Of a stretch of DNA of 64,000 bases, positions 53,420 to 63,505 are shown one piece after another; the first letter of the stretch is position 1, and every line of letters starts with the position of its first letter. The stretch covers positions 124,001 to 188,000 of the forward strand of contig WPIO01000242.1 in NCBI GenBank assembly GCA_009760855.2. Direction: 5' to 3'. The notes under the pieces are model-generated. The model saw only the letters and a list, made by a program, of their open reading frames with translations, was not told where the DNA came from and did no database searches. Both the position numbers and the translations under genes were made by a program. Source of the stretch: Cristatella mucedo. Lineage: Eukaryota > Bryozoa > Phylactolaemata > Cristatellidae.

Positions 53420-54300
53420 CAGAACGCTGGCCCAGAACAACGCCATGCCGAACCACAACCTGGTAAACAGTGCGAGCGGTCAGGTCACGCCTTTGGCACG
53501 CCGCCTCAGTCTCTCCGAATAAAAGTTCGTGCACTTTATTTTGGTGTGGATCGGAGGAGGCTTCTCGGCGGTGGTGGGGGCTAGGAGCTTTCAAACATTC
53601 GCCACGATTAAAACTAGCAGCTGAAGTTAACATTTCTAATAACAATACGGGCTATCGAAACTGCTCGTTACACTTGTAACCGAGTTCCAGAGGTCAAAGG
53701 CTAGTTCCCGCCAAATCGCGCCATACTCTGGCCACGCTGCCGCTCGCCATGCCGCCGAGCTAGGGTAAGACGAGCGGCAGTCAGGTTACACCTCTTTATA
53801 ACAACGCGTGCGCCAACAACAGGGAAACTAAACAAGCCTACAGGGAGGGTCCTATACACAGTACAGTATGGTGGCGCAAGACAACGCAGAAAGCGCGAGC
53901 AAACGTGTTAGTTGGGGTCAGTCGGCTTCTGCAGTCCTGTCGTTATAACGGAACGGAACGCGGAATATACAAGTCAACAACGAGCGAGCTATCCAGCTCC
54001 GCTCGGGCCTTGGGTACTCGTTCCCTTGCGCGCGTGGCAGCATCGCCGGAGCACGCCTGCACGAATCCAGGTGCATAACTCGGCGAGACCGGGAGCGTCC
54101 AAAACCACGACTTACTTGGCCAACTTCTCCTACCCAAGAGCCCCGGTGACCTCATGTCACCACACATACCGTAGGTCCGACCGCAGCCTAGCCGGTGACC
54201 CTAACCCTCATTATAGCCGTCCGGTCCCAGCCAACCAAACCCAGCCTGGGTACATACTATCGCAGCTTAGCTAAGGAACAACCAGCGTGTTACGGCTGCC
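53420..54300. other. Possible 5' leader or LTR of the gag element
   Basis: GC-rich sequence upstream of the minus-strand gag. A similar-looking stretch with a TATA-like ttataacaa after a gagcgg motif occurs at 53770-53800 and 55640-55690, which might mark LTR promoters. I could not define terminal TG...CA repeats or a target duplication. Confidence 0.3.
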
Positions 54301-54385
54301 CGGATCTAATAACATATAATAATATAATAACATATAATATAACATATAATATATATATATAACATATAATATAAAATATATTTGT
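54301..54385. repeat. AT-rich (AACATATAAT) tract
   Basis: Repeated ATATAAT and AACATATAAT units over about 80 bases. Confidence 0.85.
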
Positions 54386-55975
54386 TCAAATTGTTTTTAG
54401 GGAACGAAAATTCTTTTCGACCAGATTTTTGGAGAAAGATTCTTGACCTGAAATAATATCCCTTGAGGTCGAGTTGCAGCCCCCAAAGCGAAGTCGTCCT
54501 TGCCTGAATGCAACGTTTCCGACTCAAAGCTTGGGCGAAGGTGCAATAGAATGCCCTGCGCAGAGCTCATTTTACCCTAAGGCGATATCTTACGCGAATA
54601 ATTCTCTGACTCCATCTAATACTGCAGCCTAACATGGCAGAACATGGATCTTCTGCGGTAGATACTCGAATGTGAAAGCTTGCTACTTCCGTTGCATATC
54701 CCCAAAGGCCAGCATCGATGCTTCTACGTATTCGTGATCAGTCCTTCGAATTCCAACGGCAGAAGTAACCATCACAAGCAGTGAACGATGGCAGCAGACC
54801 TAATGCTACGGAAGCTCGCTGCCTCTGTTGGCATTAAGAAGGCAAAGCCGCAAAATGAGCCGTGGTAAGAAGTACGCACTTGGGTTGACGTTAGTAATGC
54901 CATTTAAAAACATTCCTTGAGATAGCCTATGAAATTTTTAAAGGCAATCTAGCTGCGCGTACTCGATTTTGTATGCTCGCTCTTTTCAAGCTTTCTGGCT
55001 GAGCCCTCTCATTTAATTCATACGCACTCATACTTAAATATTGGGCGATTGAGCAAAGGAGGCTATTAGAGGACATACCGCGCTTCTGTCAAAAGCTTAT
55101 CCAGCTATGTGGATCAAGGTTTAGTGCTTTGATGCGAAGTGGCGTGAGAGCGCGCTTTGTTTTATGGCGTACAGTCTCCTTTAAAGCTGCCAGGAAATTT
55201 AATTGTATATTAATGGCTAGGTAGCTATATAAACCCTGGTTGAAGTCGCTAAGACATTAATGGACTCGCGGAGCCCAAGCTGCGTTAAAAACCGACGCCT
55301 CACTTCTAAAAAATGTGCATAAGCGAGGATCTAATTTCAGCTGAGATCACCAAGTTGGCGATCTGTTGTGATCTCAGCTGACTGGTCATCTTTGAGCATT
55401 AGCCACACACAGTATCAGAAACATACCTGCATCTTTACACATACGGAGACTGTATTATGTTCATCTTAAACAGCGAGTGGCCCAACTGACACCACAGCTG
55501 TACATTTTCGAAATACAGCAAGTTACTTAGATTGTTTCAAATGACAATGTAACTGAGACTTGTCGGGTAGGACACTTCATGCCGAGCACCAATCTGTCCC
55601 CGCTACGCCGCCCGTGGCCACGTCGCTGCCACTGGGCTCGGGCAACACGAGCGGAAATTCTATTAGGCCCCTTTATAACAATATCGCACGGGCCAAAAAT
55701 AACAGGGCAACCCCGTTTTAGATACGTTAGGCTACAGCTGGAGTGTGGGAAATAACGAAACCAGCCTCCCTAACGCGGAGGACACTCTCGGACCAGAGCA
55801 ATCTTGAAGTCGGGGCCACAAGTTATCTCACAAGTACCAAATCACAGCGACATTAGTCAGAAAGTGTTTTCGTAAGGGAGGCTCCCCTTCGCGGCCCATC
55901 TCAGCTCATCGAGGGCTTCAGCTTTGGGAGATGGCTATGAACAACATGCTATTGGATCCCGTTTTATACTTTCCC
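54386..55975. other. Unassigned stretch with one possible mini-exon
   Basis: At 54788-54866 an ATG opens MAADLMLRKLAASVGIKKAK and PQNEPW, followed by gtaaga, a good donor. The peptide also resembles the region before the WWKRRI motif of some retroelement proteins, so it may be a relic rather than a first exon. A palindromic pair (tcagctgagatcaccaa, gttgtgatctcagctga) lies at about 55335-55382. The rest is unrecognised. Confidence 0.3.
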
Positions 55976-56038
55976 CCTCGCCGATGTAATTGCCAAGTAC
56001 AATCTAAGCTTTCATTTCTATGCAGATGACACTCCGTA
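55970..56038 (+). pseudogene. L2-A RT scrap (YADDT region)
   Basis: Plus-strand ctcgccgatgtaattgccaa to atgcagatgacactc reads LADVIAKYNLSFHFYADDT, then stops abruptly at 56037, where unrelated sequence begins. Confidence 0.75.
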
Positions 56039-56330
56039 ACGCCGATGGCTTGGCGGAGTAGGCTTAACCTGCCGCTTACCAAGGGGCGTACCCTAGCGCC
56101 CAATGCCGTCCGGTGCGCGTTTACACGTAGTAAGCAGGCCGCCACGAAACGAGCGTTTCTGGCGCTGACCCACTTATCATTACTAAAAGGGGTCGTGAGT
56201 CCGCGGCGTGAATTGGAAAGCGAGACACGCAAATTGGGGATTTTACTGAGCTGTATTCGCAAGTGCACAAAGTCGCCGCGCGCCTAGCTCAGTTTTATTT
56301 CCACACTCTTCGCACGCTCTCAACAGCACA

Positions 56331-56665
56331 AGCACTCTTGCGGAGGGAATACGTCCGCCGCACTTACCCTACCTAAGTCTATTGTGGGGAACGATCCGAA
56401 TGAGACAAGGAGCCCGAACCGGAGCCTTGACCCTGACTGAATAACTAGGGCTCCGCTTTCACCTTACGGCAGGAATGCCTCATACACTACTCTAAGCACT
56501 CTTGCGGAGGAAACGCGTCTCCACACTTAAGCTACTTACGTCTCTAGTGGACACGACCCAAGCAGACGGAGCCCGAATCGGAGCCTAGACCATGACCGGA
56601 GAACTAGGGCTCCGCTTCCACCTTACGGCACGAATACCTCACACGTTATAGCAAGCACTCTTGGC
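56331..56665. repeat. Tandem repeat, unit about 160 bp
   Basis: agcactcttgcggaggg starts at 56331, a second unit at 56495 and a truncated third at 56654, giving periods of 164 and 159. Shared internal motifs are gagcccgaa(c/t)cggagcct, ctagggctccgctt and caccttacggca. The first two units differ at many positions, so the duplication is not fresh. Confidence 0.85.
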
Positions 56666-57006
56666 AAGACCACATGCACGCGCGCACACACGAAACAAAG
56701 AAGAAACACAAAAATGCGAGCACGCGCGCTATACGACCGTAATTGGTGGCGTCCACCGAATCCTGGCGCTGTCTCGTCCTGTCCCTCAATCGCCGGCGAA
56801 CAACCCGCCCTCCTCCCTCGCTTTCAGAAAAACGAGTCCGGCAACTACCGGCGACAGCGTCGAGACGGTGCCGAAGATGAAGAAGAGGCCTAATGAGCGT
56901 CGCCCTATCATTATATAACTAGCTGGGACAATGGGGTTGACAACCCAGCCTATATCAATCACCTCAGCGACCTCTGCGTCTTCTTGCTCACAGCTCGAGA
57001 ACGCAG

Positions 57007-58359
57007 GTGCTCTTCACCCACTTCTTTTGTTCTCACGGAAACCGTCCAGCAAATCTAAAACGGGTCATGGCAGACCAGCTGAACTCGTATATCGAAACCT
57101 CACACCTTGCTAGTGAGTTCCAGTCTGGCTTTAGAGCTAATCACTCCACAGAATCAGCATTGCTTCGGGTATACAACGACCTACTCAGGAACGCAGATAT
57201 GGGTCGAGTGTCTCTTCTTGTTTTGCTCGATCTTTCGGCAGCTTTTGATACCATCGATCACAAAGTACTTCTAGAGCGCCTCTCATCTCGCCTGGGCATC
57301 ACTGGCACTGCTCTGCAGTCGTTCAGGTCCTATCTCAGTGGGAGATTCCAGAGTATTGACGTGAATGGACAAAGATCATCTGAAGTACCTCTGAAATATG
57401 GAGTACCTCAGGGCTCTGTGCTAGGTCCGGTCCTTTTCACCGTTTATACTCTCCCTCTTGCTGATGTGATTGCCAAGCACAATCTAGGCTTTCACTTCTA
57501 TGCGGATGACACTCAGTTGTACCTTTGCTTTGATCCCTCCCAGCCTTCGAGCACCTCAAATTCTCTAAACTCACTTGCTGCATGCATTGATGACATTCGC
57601 ACATGGATGGCAGCAAATTTTCTAAAACTAAACGATAATAAAACTAACTTACTAGTTATGGGCAAACCCAGTGTGATTCAGAGATTGGAAAGGCTGACTC
57701 TCAAAATTGGCTCTGCCAGCATATCTCCAGTTGCATCAGCTCGAAATCTAGGTGTCATATTCCAAAGCGACCTCTCGTTAGACGACCACATCAGCTCCAC
57801 AGTCAAATCTGCCTATTTTCAGCTTCATAACATTGCTAAAATTCGGGCTTGTTTAGATAAGGATACCACGTCCAAGTTGGTCCATGCATTCGTGACATCC
57901 CGTCTCGACTTCTGCAACTCACTGCTTACTGGCCTACCAGCAAGTGCGATCAGGCGATTGCAGCTGGTGCAAAACTCTGCAGCTAGGCTTGTCTGTCGTG
58001 AGCGTCGCAGTTGCCACATTACTCCACTTCTCGCCGACCTGCACTGGCTACCAGTGAGGTAACGGATTGACTTCAAGGTTTTGTCGCTCACTTTTAGGTC
58101 TCTTCATTCTATGGCTCCAGCCTATCTTTCAGATATACTCCCCAATCAGGCCAAGCATCGTACCACCCGCTTTTCGGAATCCAACAGTCTAGAAATACCT
58201 CGTACAAACCTTAAATCCTTTGGAGACCGTGCATTTAGCTCGTATCCTCCCAAAGCCTGGAACTCCCTCCCGACCTGCGTCAGAACATCCCCTGACCTGA
58301 CCACATTTAAAAGGAACCTAAAAACACACCTATTTAGGACAGCATTTAGTGGGTCCATG
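57007..58359 (+). pseudogene. L2-A reverse transcriptase, one nonsense codon
   Basis: Open from 57007 to a TAA at 58060-58062, then open again in the same frame from 58063 to about 58350. The palm motifs are intact: LLVLLDLSAAFDTIDHKVLL (catalytic Asp), YGVPQGSVLGPVLFTVYT, FHFYADDTQLYLCF (catalytic Asp pair), FLKLNDNKTNLLVMG. The thumb region and LDFCNSLLTGLPASAIRRLQ follow. The stop replaces the Gln codon in LPVKQRIDFK (caa to taa, compared with 7883-8884 read on the minus strand). The C-terminal part has AWNSLPTCVRTSPDLTTFKR. Only this one disabling change was seen, so the insertion is probably young. Confidence 0.85.
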
Positions 58360-58424
58360 AGATTCGTCTTTTATGTGCTTATGCGCGCTGACACTGTGCA
58401 TGCTACCCCTAACCATATAACCGC
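57055..58424 (+). mobile_element. L2-A LINE copy 3, longest RT
   Basis: The most complete L2-A coding copy. It begins within the RT N-terminal region (VMADQLNSYIETSHLASEFQ) and runs to the 3' UTR at 58424, where a 0.9 kb insertion interrupts it. The element's 3' end continues at 59323-59495. Endonuclease and 5' UTR are absent. Upstream 56920-57055 has no clear relation to the element. Confidence 0.85.
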
Positions 58425-59322
58425 GAAGAAGCTCACCCCCGGTTGTCTACCGGTGGACGGTGTAATGCAGCGCTTCGCGGTTAAAACGCAAGCGGCCACA
58501 ACTGGGTGCCGAAAGCAGCAGTTTATTGTGCGCCTGTTAGTAATGCTCACGCGCCGGCGCAAGCGCTTTACGTGGCGCGCACCGGACCGACGGAGTTAAC
58601 TGCGAGAACTCCCGAAGCCCGAGTATGATAAACTACCCTACGCGTTTATGCGACGCGAACCGGACAGACGGGGTTAACTGCGAGGGAACTTCAGAAGTCC
58701 TACTACAATAGGCTACCCTACGCCTGCGTCGCTAGCGATGGTTCCGACCCCGAAGGCGGAACGCTGCAGCACCCCAAGATATAAGCAGCTAACTGAGTAG
58801 CCGACAGGACACAACCGCGAAGTCCAAGTTTCACTTAGTTGTTTGTCGCCGTAGGTTTGACACTCGTGCTATTGAGGCGTAGTCGTGCATCGACAACCGA
58901 AGCTGCAGCCCCGAGCTCAATCAGTCGTCTCGTGTATACTCTCTTTCTCTCTGAACTCCTGACCTTGAGCGTAGCTGCTACTTTGTTGGACCCCCGCTCT
59001 TGGTGTCCGTTTTCATACCTATTCGTTTCTGCCTGTAATTTATTAGATGGCTCCTGCGCCAGCTTGCAATCCTTTTGCTCTTTGTCTAGTGTTGTACAGT
59101 AGTCTGTCCACAACCTGACCGCTCGTTGTCTGACCAAAGCTTCACTCTAAGCTGAACGGATCTGGCTGTGAGACTCACACCCCGGTCCGCTCCGGTTACC
59201 TTACGTGTCCCCTACCCAATTCTACTTGGCTAGTCCGCCCGCTACGGGTTGCACTAGGTGCCCAGTCAGACCCACTAAGGCAAGGGCTAGTATCGCGGCT
59301 AACCTGAGAGCTGCCCCAGTGC
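58418..59322. mobile_element. 905 bp insertion in L2-A with 7 bp duplication
   Basis: AACCATA flanks the insert at 58411-58417 and 59323-59329, and L2-A resumes directly afterwards. The insert begins with taaccgcgaag, whose inverse cttcgcggtta occurs at 58473-58483, a possible hairpin; aaccgcgaag recurs at 58813. Two diverged tandem units of about 70 bp (ggagttaactgcgagaac, ggggttaactgcgaggga) lie at 58590-58730. A 100-codon frame is open on the minus strand (59137-58835), without a recognised domain. It may be a solo LTR or a non-autonomous element; terminal inverted repeats are not evident. Confidence 0.6.
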
Positions 59323-59329
59323 AACCATA

Positions 59330-59495
59330 CTCGCATGCCGATCCAGTGCATGCCACACCTAACCAAGTTATGCTTGTTGTCATTGAGCATGCTACCGCTA
59401 ATCATTTGATAGTGCTTCCTTTAAATCAAATTTCAAGTGCCTAGAAAGATACTGAGTTCTGTGAGGGCACCAAATCAAACGTATTATTATTATTA
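59330..59495 (+). repeat. L2-A 3' UTR and tail, continuation of copy 3
   Basis: gcatgccgatccagtgcatg, cacacctaaccaagttatgc, then gtgcctagaaagatactgag and TTATTATTATTA at 59482-59494. It is the expected remainder after the insertion. Confidence 0.8.
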
Positions 59496-59739
59496 ACGCG
59501 TAATATTCGAGTCATAACAGCAAGCGTGCTTTTCTTCCGCCATGCTCGGGCTTTGGATCCTCGTGGCCTCTTGTGGGTGGCCTCATCATCGACGAACGCC
59601 TGCCATTCATTAGGACGCTGACAAACTCGAGAGCATCACATCCCACGTCTCAGCCGACGAGCTTCGTGTATCGCAGCCGATGACCCTTATTTCATTTCCG
59701 CTTCTAAAGCCTTGAACTCATAACCAACGCATATCAAAC

Positions 59740-59992
59740 GCCCCCTTACACGACTACATTTGAAAAGAAGCTTAAAACGCACCTGTTTATTACAGCATTT
59801 GGTGGGTCTTCGAGATTCGTTCTTCGTGTGCATGTACCTGCTTACACTGTGCCAGCTGCTTGCGAATGTTACCATCAATCATTTGAAAATGCTTTCTATA
59901 CAGAATCAGTAAAGTGACTCGAAAGAGATTCGGCTCTCTGAGGGCGCAATGCAAATGTGTTATTATTTTTATTAGTATTTTTATTACAGTCG
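59740..59992 (+). repeat. L2-A 3' fragment
   Basis: Starts in the last codons of the RT (cgactacatttgaaaagaag, acgcacctgtttattacagc), then 3' UTR and tail (gactcgaaagagattcggct, ctgagggcgcaatgcaaatg) and (TTATT)n. Confidence 0.7.
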
Positions 59993-59999
59993 TCCCAGG

Positions 60000-60260
60000 C
60001 CACCAGACCTCGCCTGGATACAACTAATCCATTGATGCACGGTGTCTTTAACCGTTGGGGCTCAGGCGATGTTAGTGCGAGCTCAGATCCAAACTTGATT
60101 CGCTAGCAATTATTTTTTGTTACGAGAAAGCTTTACTTCTTGAACCTGCACTGGTATACCACGCCCACGTATTTCACAGACATACGTCGCCATCGATTCT
60201 GCATCCGGCTGTACTGCTGCTAATGATTGGCTAATTCTGAATGGCATTGACCTTGTAAAC
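60000..60260. promoter_or_regulatory. 5' flank of the SKA2-like gene
   Basis: No exon or repeat recognised. By position it should hold the promoter and 5' UTR of the gene starting at 60261; no TATA box is clear. Confidence 0.25.
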
Positions 60261-60311
60261 ATGGAGCCCCTGCGGCCGTTTGGCGGTCTCGATGACTGCC
60301 CGCTCCCGACG
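60261..60311 (+). CDS. SKA2: SKA2-like gene, exon 1
   Basis: ATG then MEPLRPFGGLDDCPLPT, donor gtaaga, phase 0. Confidence 0.5.
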
Positions 60312-60744
60312 GTAAGAGCAGGCGTATGCCAGATCTACTAAGTTATTTGATGATTCGTTCATATAAATTGTGTGGCAACGTAATGAATCTCGTGGTTTTT
60401 AATTGGTGTGTGTGTGCGTGTGCGTCGCCTATTTTCAGAAGCTATTTTTGTTTTGGGTCGCCAGCTCGCGAGCTAGTCCTGCGTACCTTTTTTCGTGTCA
60501 CTATTTAGACCAAAGGAAATGATCTCCCAAAAATGGAGCTAGAAGCAAACAGTTCCCGGAAGGAGTACGAGTATTCAGCGATGGAGAACGCCGTAGTGCG
60601 CATGGAGCAGATGGTACGGCCTGTTGCGATTTGTCTTCTTCCACTGGTTGCGTTCTGCCGCTGTACTTGCGAATTCGGACATTGCTGCTCCATTGCTTGC
60701 AGTTTCACAAAGCGGACGCAGACATAGACTATCTGACCAAACAG
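60261..60744 (+). CDS. SKA2: SKA2-like kinetochore protein, first three exons
   Basis: Exons 60261-60311, 60509-60613 and 60703-60744, all ending in phase 0, give 66 residues. The part MENAVVRMEQMFHKADADID followed by YLTKQ matches the N-terminal helix of SKA2 (pattern MExxVxKLExMFxKAExDLDYI). SKA2 forms a helical bundle with SKA1 and SKA3 that couples kinetochores to spindle microtubules. The human protein starts near this motif, so the first 41 residues (MEPLRPFGGLDDCPLPT, then a linker) would be an extension, or translation may start at the Met at 60533 or 60581. The remaining two-thirds of the protein is not found; an acceptor at 60950 opens a frame, VLANLKFHLILN, that does not resemble the family. 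Confidence 0.55.
60509..60613 (+). CDS. SKA2: SKA2-like gene, exon 2
   Basis: Acceptor cactatttag, donor gtacgg, 35 codons ending MENAVVRMEQM. The exon boundary after this Met matches the position of a human SKA2 splice site as I recall it. Confidence 0.6.
60703..60744 (+). CDS. SKA2: SKA2-like gene, exon 3
   Basis: Acceptor attgcttgcag, donor gtgaag, 14 codons: FHKADADIDYLTKQ. Confidence 0.6.
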
Positions 60745-61930
60745 GTGAAGTGTCAGCTTTCTTTATCTAACAACGGTGGTTCCGTAAGTTGAAGCGCCAG
60801 CCTCTGCATTAAGCTTGCTTCTCGTGAGCAGCGTCGGTATTTCACCAGTGACGCGGTCTCCACTATCATTTTCGTGGATTTTTTACATTTAAAATATTTG
60901 GCTTTAGGTATTTTTTAATTTTTTAATTTGTTCTACTTGCCGCTTCGCAGGTTTTGGCGAATTTGAAATTCCACCTCATACTAAATAGGATTCTGAGAAA
61001 TTATTCGGTTCTATGTTTGTTAAATTCCAAAATTTACGAATGCTACGTTGTTTTCTCTTGTGCTGCTGTATATTTTATAGGGATTTTCTTGCCAAATATG
61101 ATTGGCGCATCAAAACTACCCAACGATTATTTTAATTTTACTTTTGCAACGTCATTGATTTGGGGATTAATGAGCTTTTCAGCCACCTTTTCGGGATCTT
61201 CCATGTATCTCATCAAGCTCGCATTGCTTACTTGACATTCAGCTGATCGAGTAGTAAAATTCAGTAAAGTGTAGCTCATTCGGCGGCTTCGTGTACATGT
61301 ATATAGCAGCTGAAGAACTGTAGTGACTTTTTCCTGAGTGCTTGAACCTGGCTTGTGAAGCACAAGCACCTTACTGCTATCACCCACTAGTCTGTGCCGT
61401 ACATTTTAAAAGGCTGCACAGCTTTGATGTGCCAAGGTACTGGCTTGTGTAGCTCGAGTAGTGAAGTTCACATGTTTTGCCGGGCTCTCCTTCAGAAAAG
61501 GAAGGTTGCATCGTGTCGGTCTTGGGTGTTGATCTCGTGCCCTAGCACCGAAGGCAGGCATTGTAACGGGTGCAGCCTTCCAAGAGACTGTGTCTGCTTG
61601 TGTCTATCGATTGCTTGTAATGTGCCTGTTGCTTTGTCATATCTGCAGATACAATCCGTGTTATACTGTTTGGCTAGCTTTTACTGCTTAAGTGTTTCAG
61701 CTCGAGAGTGTTCACTGTTTCATTACTTTAGAGAGAATGTGTATGTACTCTTAATCTTGCTGATAGGTGGGCAGCCCAAAAGTTACTACGTTGTCTACTT
61801 TATGACAATATAGTTAGGGTCCCTTAAGCTACATTTACTCGGCCCAACTTGTGTACTGTACGACCCTGCTGCGAGCCTTTTTTTGCTTCCAGGCCAACAG
61901 TGGCCAACTGAGTGGAAGTTAGTTACACGA
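60745..61930. other. SKA2-like gene, intron or downstream sequence
   Basis: A good acceptor (ctacttgccgcttcgcag) lies at 60933-60950, with an open frame after it to 61235 on the plus strand that is hydrophobic and not family-like. No other exon was recognised. Confidence 0.35.
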
Positions 61931-61935
61931 TTGGC

Positions 61936-61936
<1 letters not shown>

Positions 61937-61970
<34 letters not shown>

Positions 61971-62255
61971 TCACTTGATAAAGCACCCTCAGAGAACTTA
62001 ATCTCTCTCTAGGCGCTTTACATTTGCTGCAAAGGGAAATGCAATTGAATGGTGAGTAAAATCGTGCTTGATAAACAAACAAAATGAATAACATGGTTAG
62101 GGGTGACATGCACAGGGTCAGCATGCAAATGTGGTTAGTGGCAGCATGCACAGTGTCAGAACACATAAGCACATCAAGGACGAATCACAGGGACCCACTA
62201 AATGCTGTCCTAAATAAGTGTGTTTATAAATTCTTTTTAAATGTGGTCAGGTCAT
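61937..62255 (-). repeat. L2-A 3' fragment, young
   Basis: (AAT)n at 61938-61970, then gcaccctcagagaacttaat, ctaggcgctttacatttgct, 3' UTR (gtgacatgcacagggtcagc, caaggacgaatcacagggac) and the last RT codons (cctaaataagtgtgttta). Close to the 7646-8975 copy. Confidence 0.8.
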
Positions 62256-62367
62256 GTGCTAATGAAATATTTTAATGCTAGTAGCAAGACTCTTCAGCAC
62301 TACTTTGGCTAGCTTAAGACATGTGGGCACGGTGGCAGCAAGAACTGACAAGAATGGTTTCATAGGA

Positions 62368-62399
<32 letters not shown>

Positions 62400-62400
62400 T
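62368..62400. repeat. (TA)n microsatellite
   Basis: About 32 bases of TA, with TG/CA-rich sequence following at 62490-62540. Confidence 0.9.
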
Positions 62401-62609
62401 CTGACTTAACACCTTTATAAATTGTCTAGCCATGCAAGTGTTTTGCATCTAGCAAGTTTTAAGTGTATGTATACATATCTTTATATTGTATTTGTGTGTG
62501 CTTGTGCATGTGTGTACGAGCGCACGCTTGTGTGTGTACATATATTTGTAATAAAGGTTTAACTTGTACAAAGTGGATATCTACAGTAGCACATGCAAAG
62601 TCGTGATAA

Positions 62610-63040
62610 TAATAACAATAATAGGATCTTTGTTTAGCACCCTATAAGAACTGTACATGGTATCTGCTTAATTTCACGTGTGTGATACAATGTGTGAGAT
62701 GGCTCTTCTTCACTGATATATCGCTGTGACTGCTTATGTGAATGTCTCTGTCAGAAATTCCATGATGCCACTACATACTGGTTGGTTCATTGGAGAGCTT
62801 TCCGTGTTGCACGAAAAGCCAAAGAAAGTTTCCTGACTAGGTGCATTCAAAAGCCGATGACTTTGATGTTGTAAATCGGGAATACACCTGAAGCTAAGAG
62901 AGATTAGAAGGACCAACTTCCTCTGATGATCATGATGCTCTCTGATTACCTTGGATAAATTCTTTGATAACGGATACAATCACATTGGCTATCTTCAAGG
63001 TTCCGTCCTCCCTGGAGTCTTTGTCCTCGGTCCCTTGATC
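62610..63040. other. Mostly unrecognised; tiny L2-like tail
   Basis: At 62612-62655 AAT-rich sequence and agcaccctataagaactgta resemble a reversed L2-A tail. The rest, to 63040, is probably decayed LINE sequence leading into the next feature. Confidence 0.35.
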
Positions 63041-63330
63041 TACCTTAATGTCTGCCTTCAAGCCAGCCCTTACTTCCCTCCTCTCAAAGTTGATCTTCCA
63101 GTCTAAGAAGACTAATAGCTCTGTAGAATCCGCACCTACCTTTCCCCTTCTGAGATACCTAGATTCGTTGCTGCCCTGCATAACTAACGTTGTTAATCTG
63201 TCCCAAGCCTCAGGTACTGTCCCAGTATCTTTCAAAGAGGCTATTGTCGGGTCATTCATTAATAAGACGACACCAGAACTATAATTCTGGCATGCTTAGA
63301 TAAGGATACCATAGCCAAGCTGGTCCATGC
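63040..63330 (+). pseudogene. L2-A RT N-terminal fragment joined to C-terminal part
   Basis: Frame 63048-63284 has SSVESAPTFPLLRYLDSLLP, CITNVVNLSQASGTVPVSFK and EAIVGSFINKTT, the segment ahead of the RT palm. At 63290-63330 the sequence jumps to LDKDTIAKLVHAF of the C-terminal half, so the palm with YADD has been deleted. Confidence 0.7.
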
Positions 63331-63335
63331 ATTTG

Positions 63336-63500
63336 CTGCCCTGGTTTGGCCCAGGTGTTAAGGTGCTCGCCTTTAACGACCTAGGTCAAAGTGAAGGCAT
63401 TTGATGACCTAAGTTGTGGACTCAATTCCTTTGGGATATGTAAAGCGCCTGGATAGAGCTTACATTTTTTTCAGCGCGCTATGGAAATGAATTGTTTTGT
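63336..63500 (+). mobile_element. SINE-1 inserted in L2-A
   Basis: A SINE-1 copy (tttggcccaggtgttaaggt, gcgcctggatagagctt, gcgctatggaaatga) sits exactly between two halves of an L2-A codon run. ATTTG occurs at 63331-63335 and 63501-63505 as a likely short target duplication. An extra repeat of the gacctaggtc region separates the boxes. Confidence 0.75.
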
Positions 63501-63505
63501 ATTTG

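Noticed and set aside
60951-61235. Fourth exon of the SKA2-like gene
   Set aside because: The acceptor is good, but the in-phase translation is hydrophobic, unlike SKA2, and the frame that reads GEFEI has a stop before any donor.
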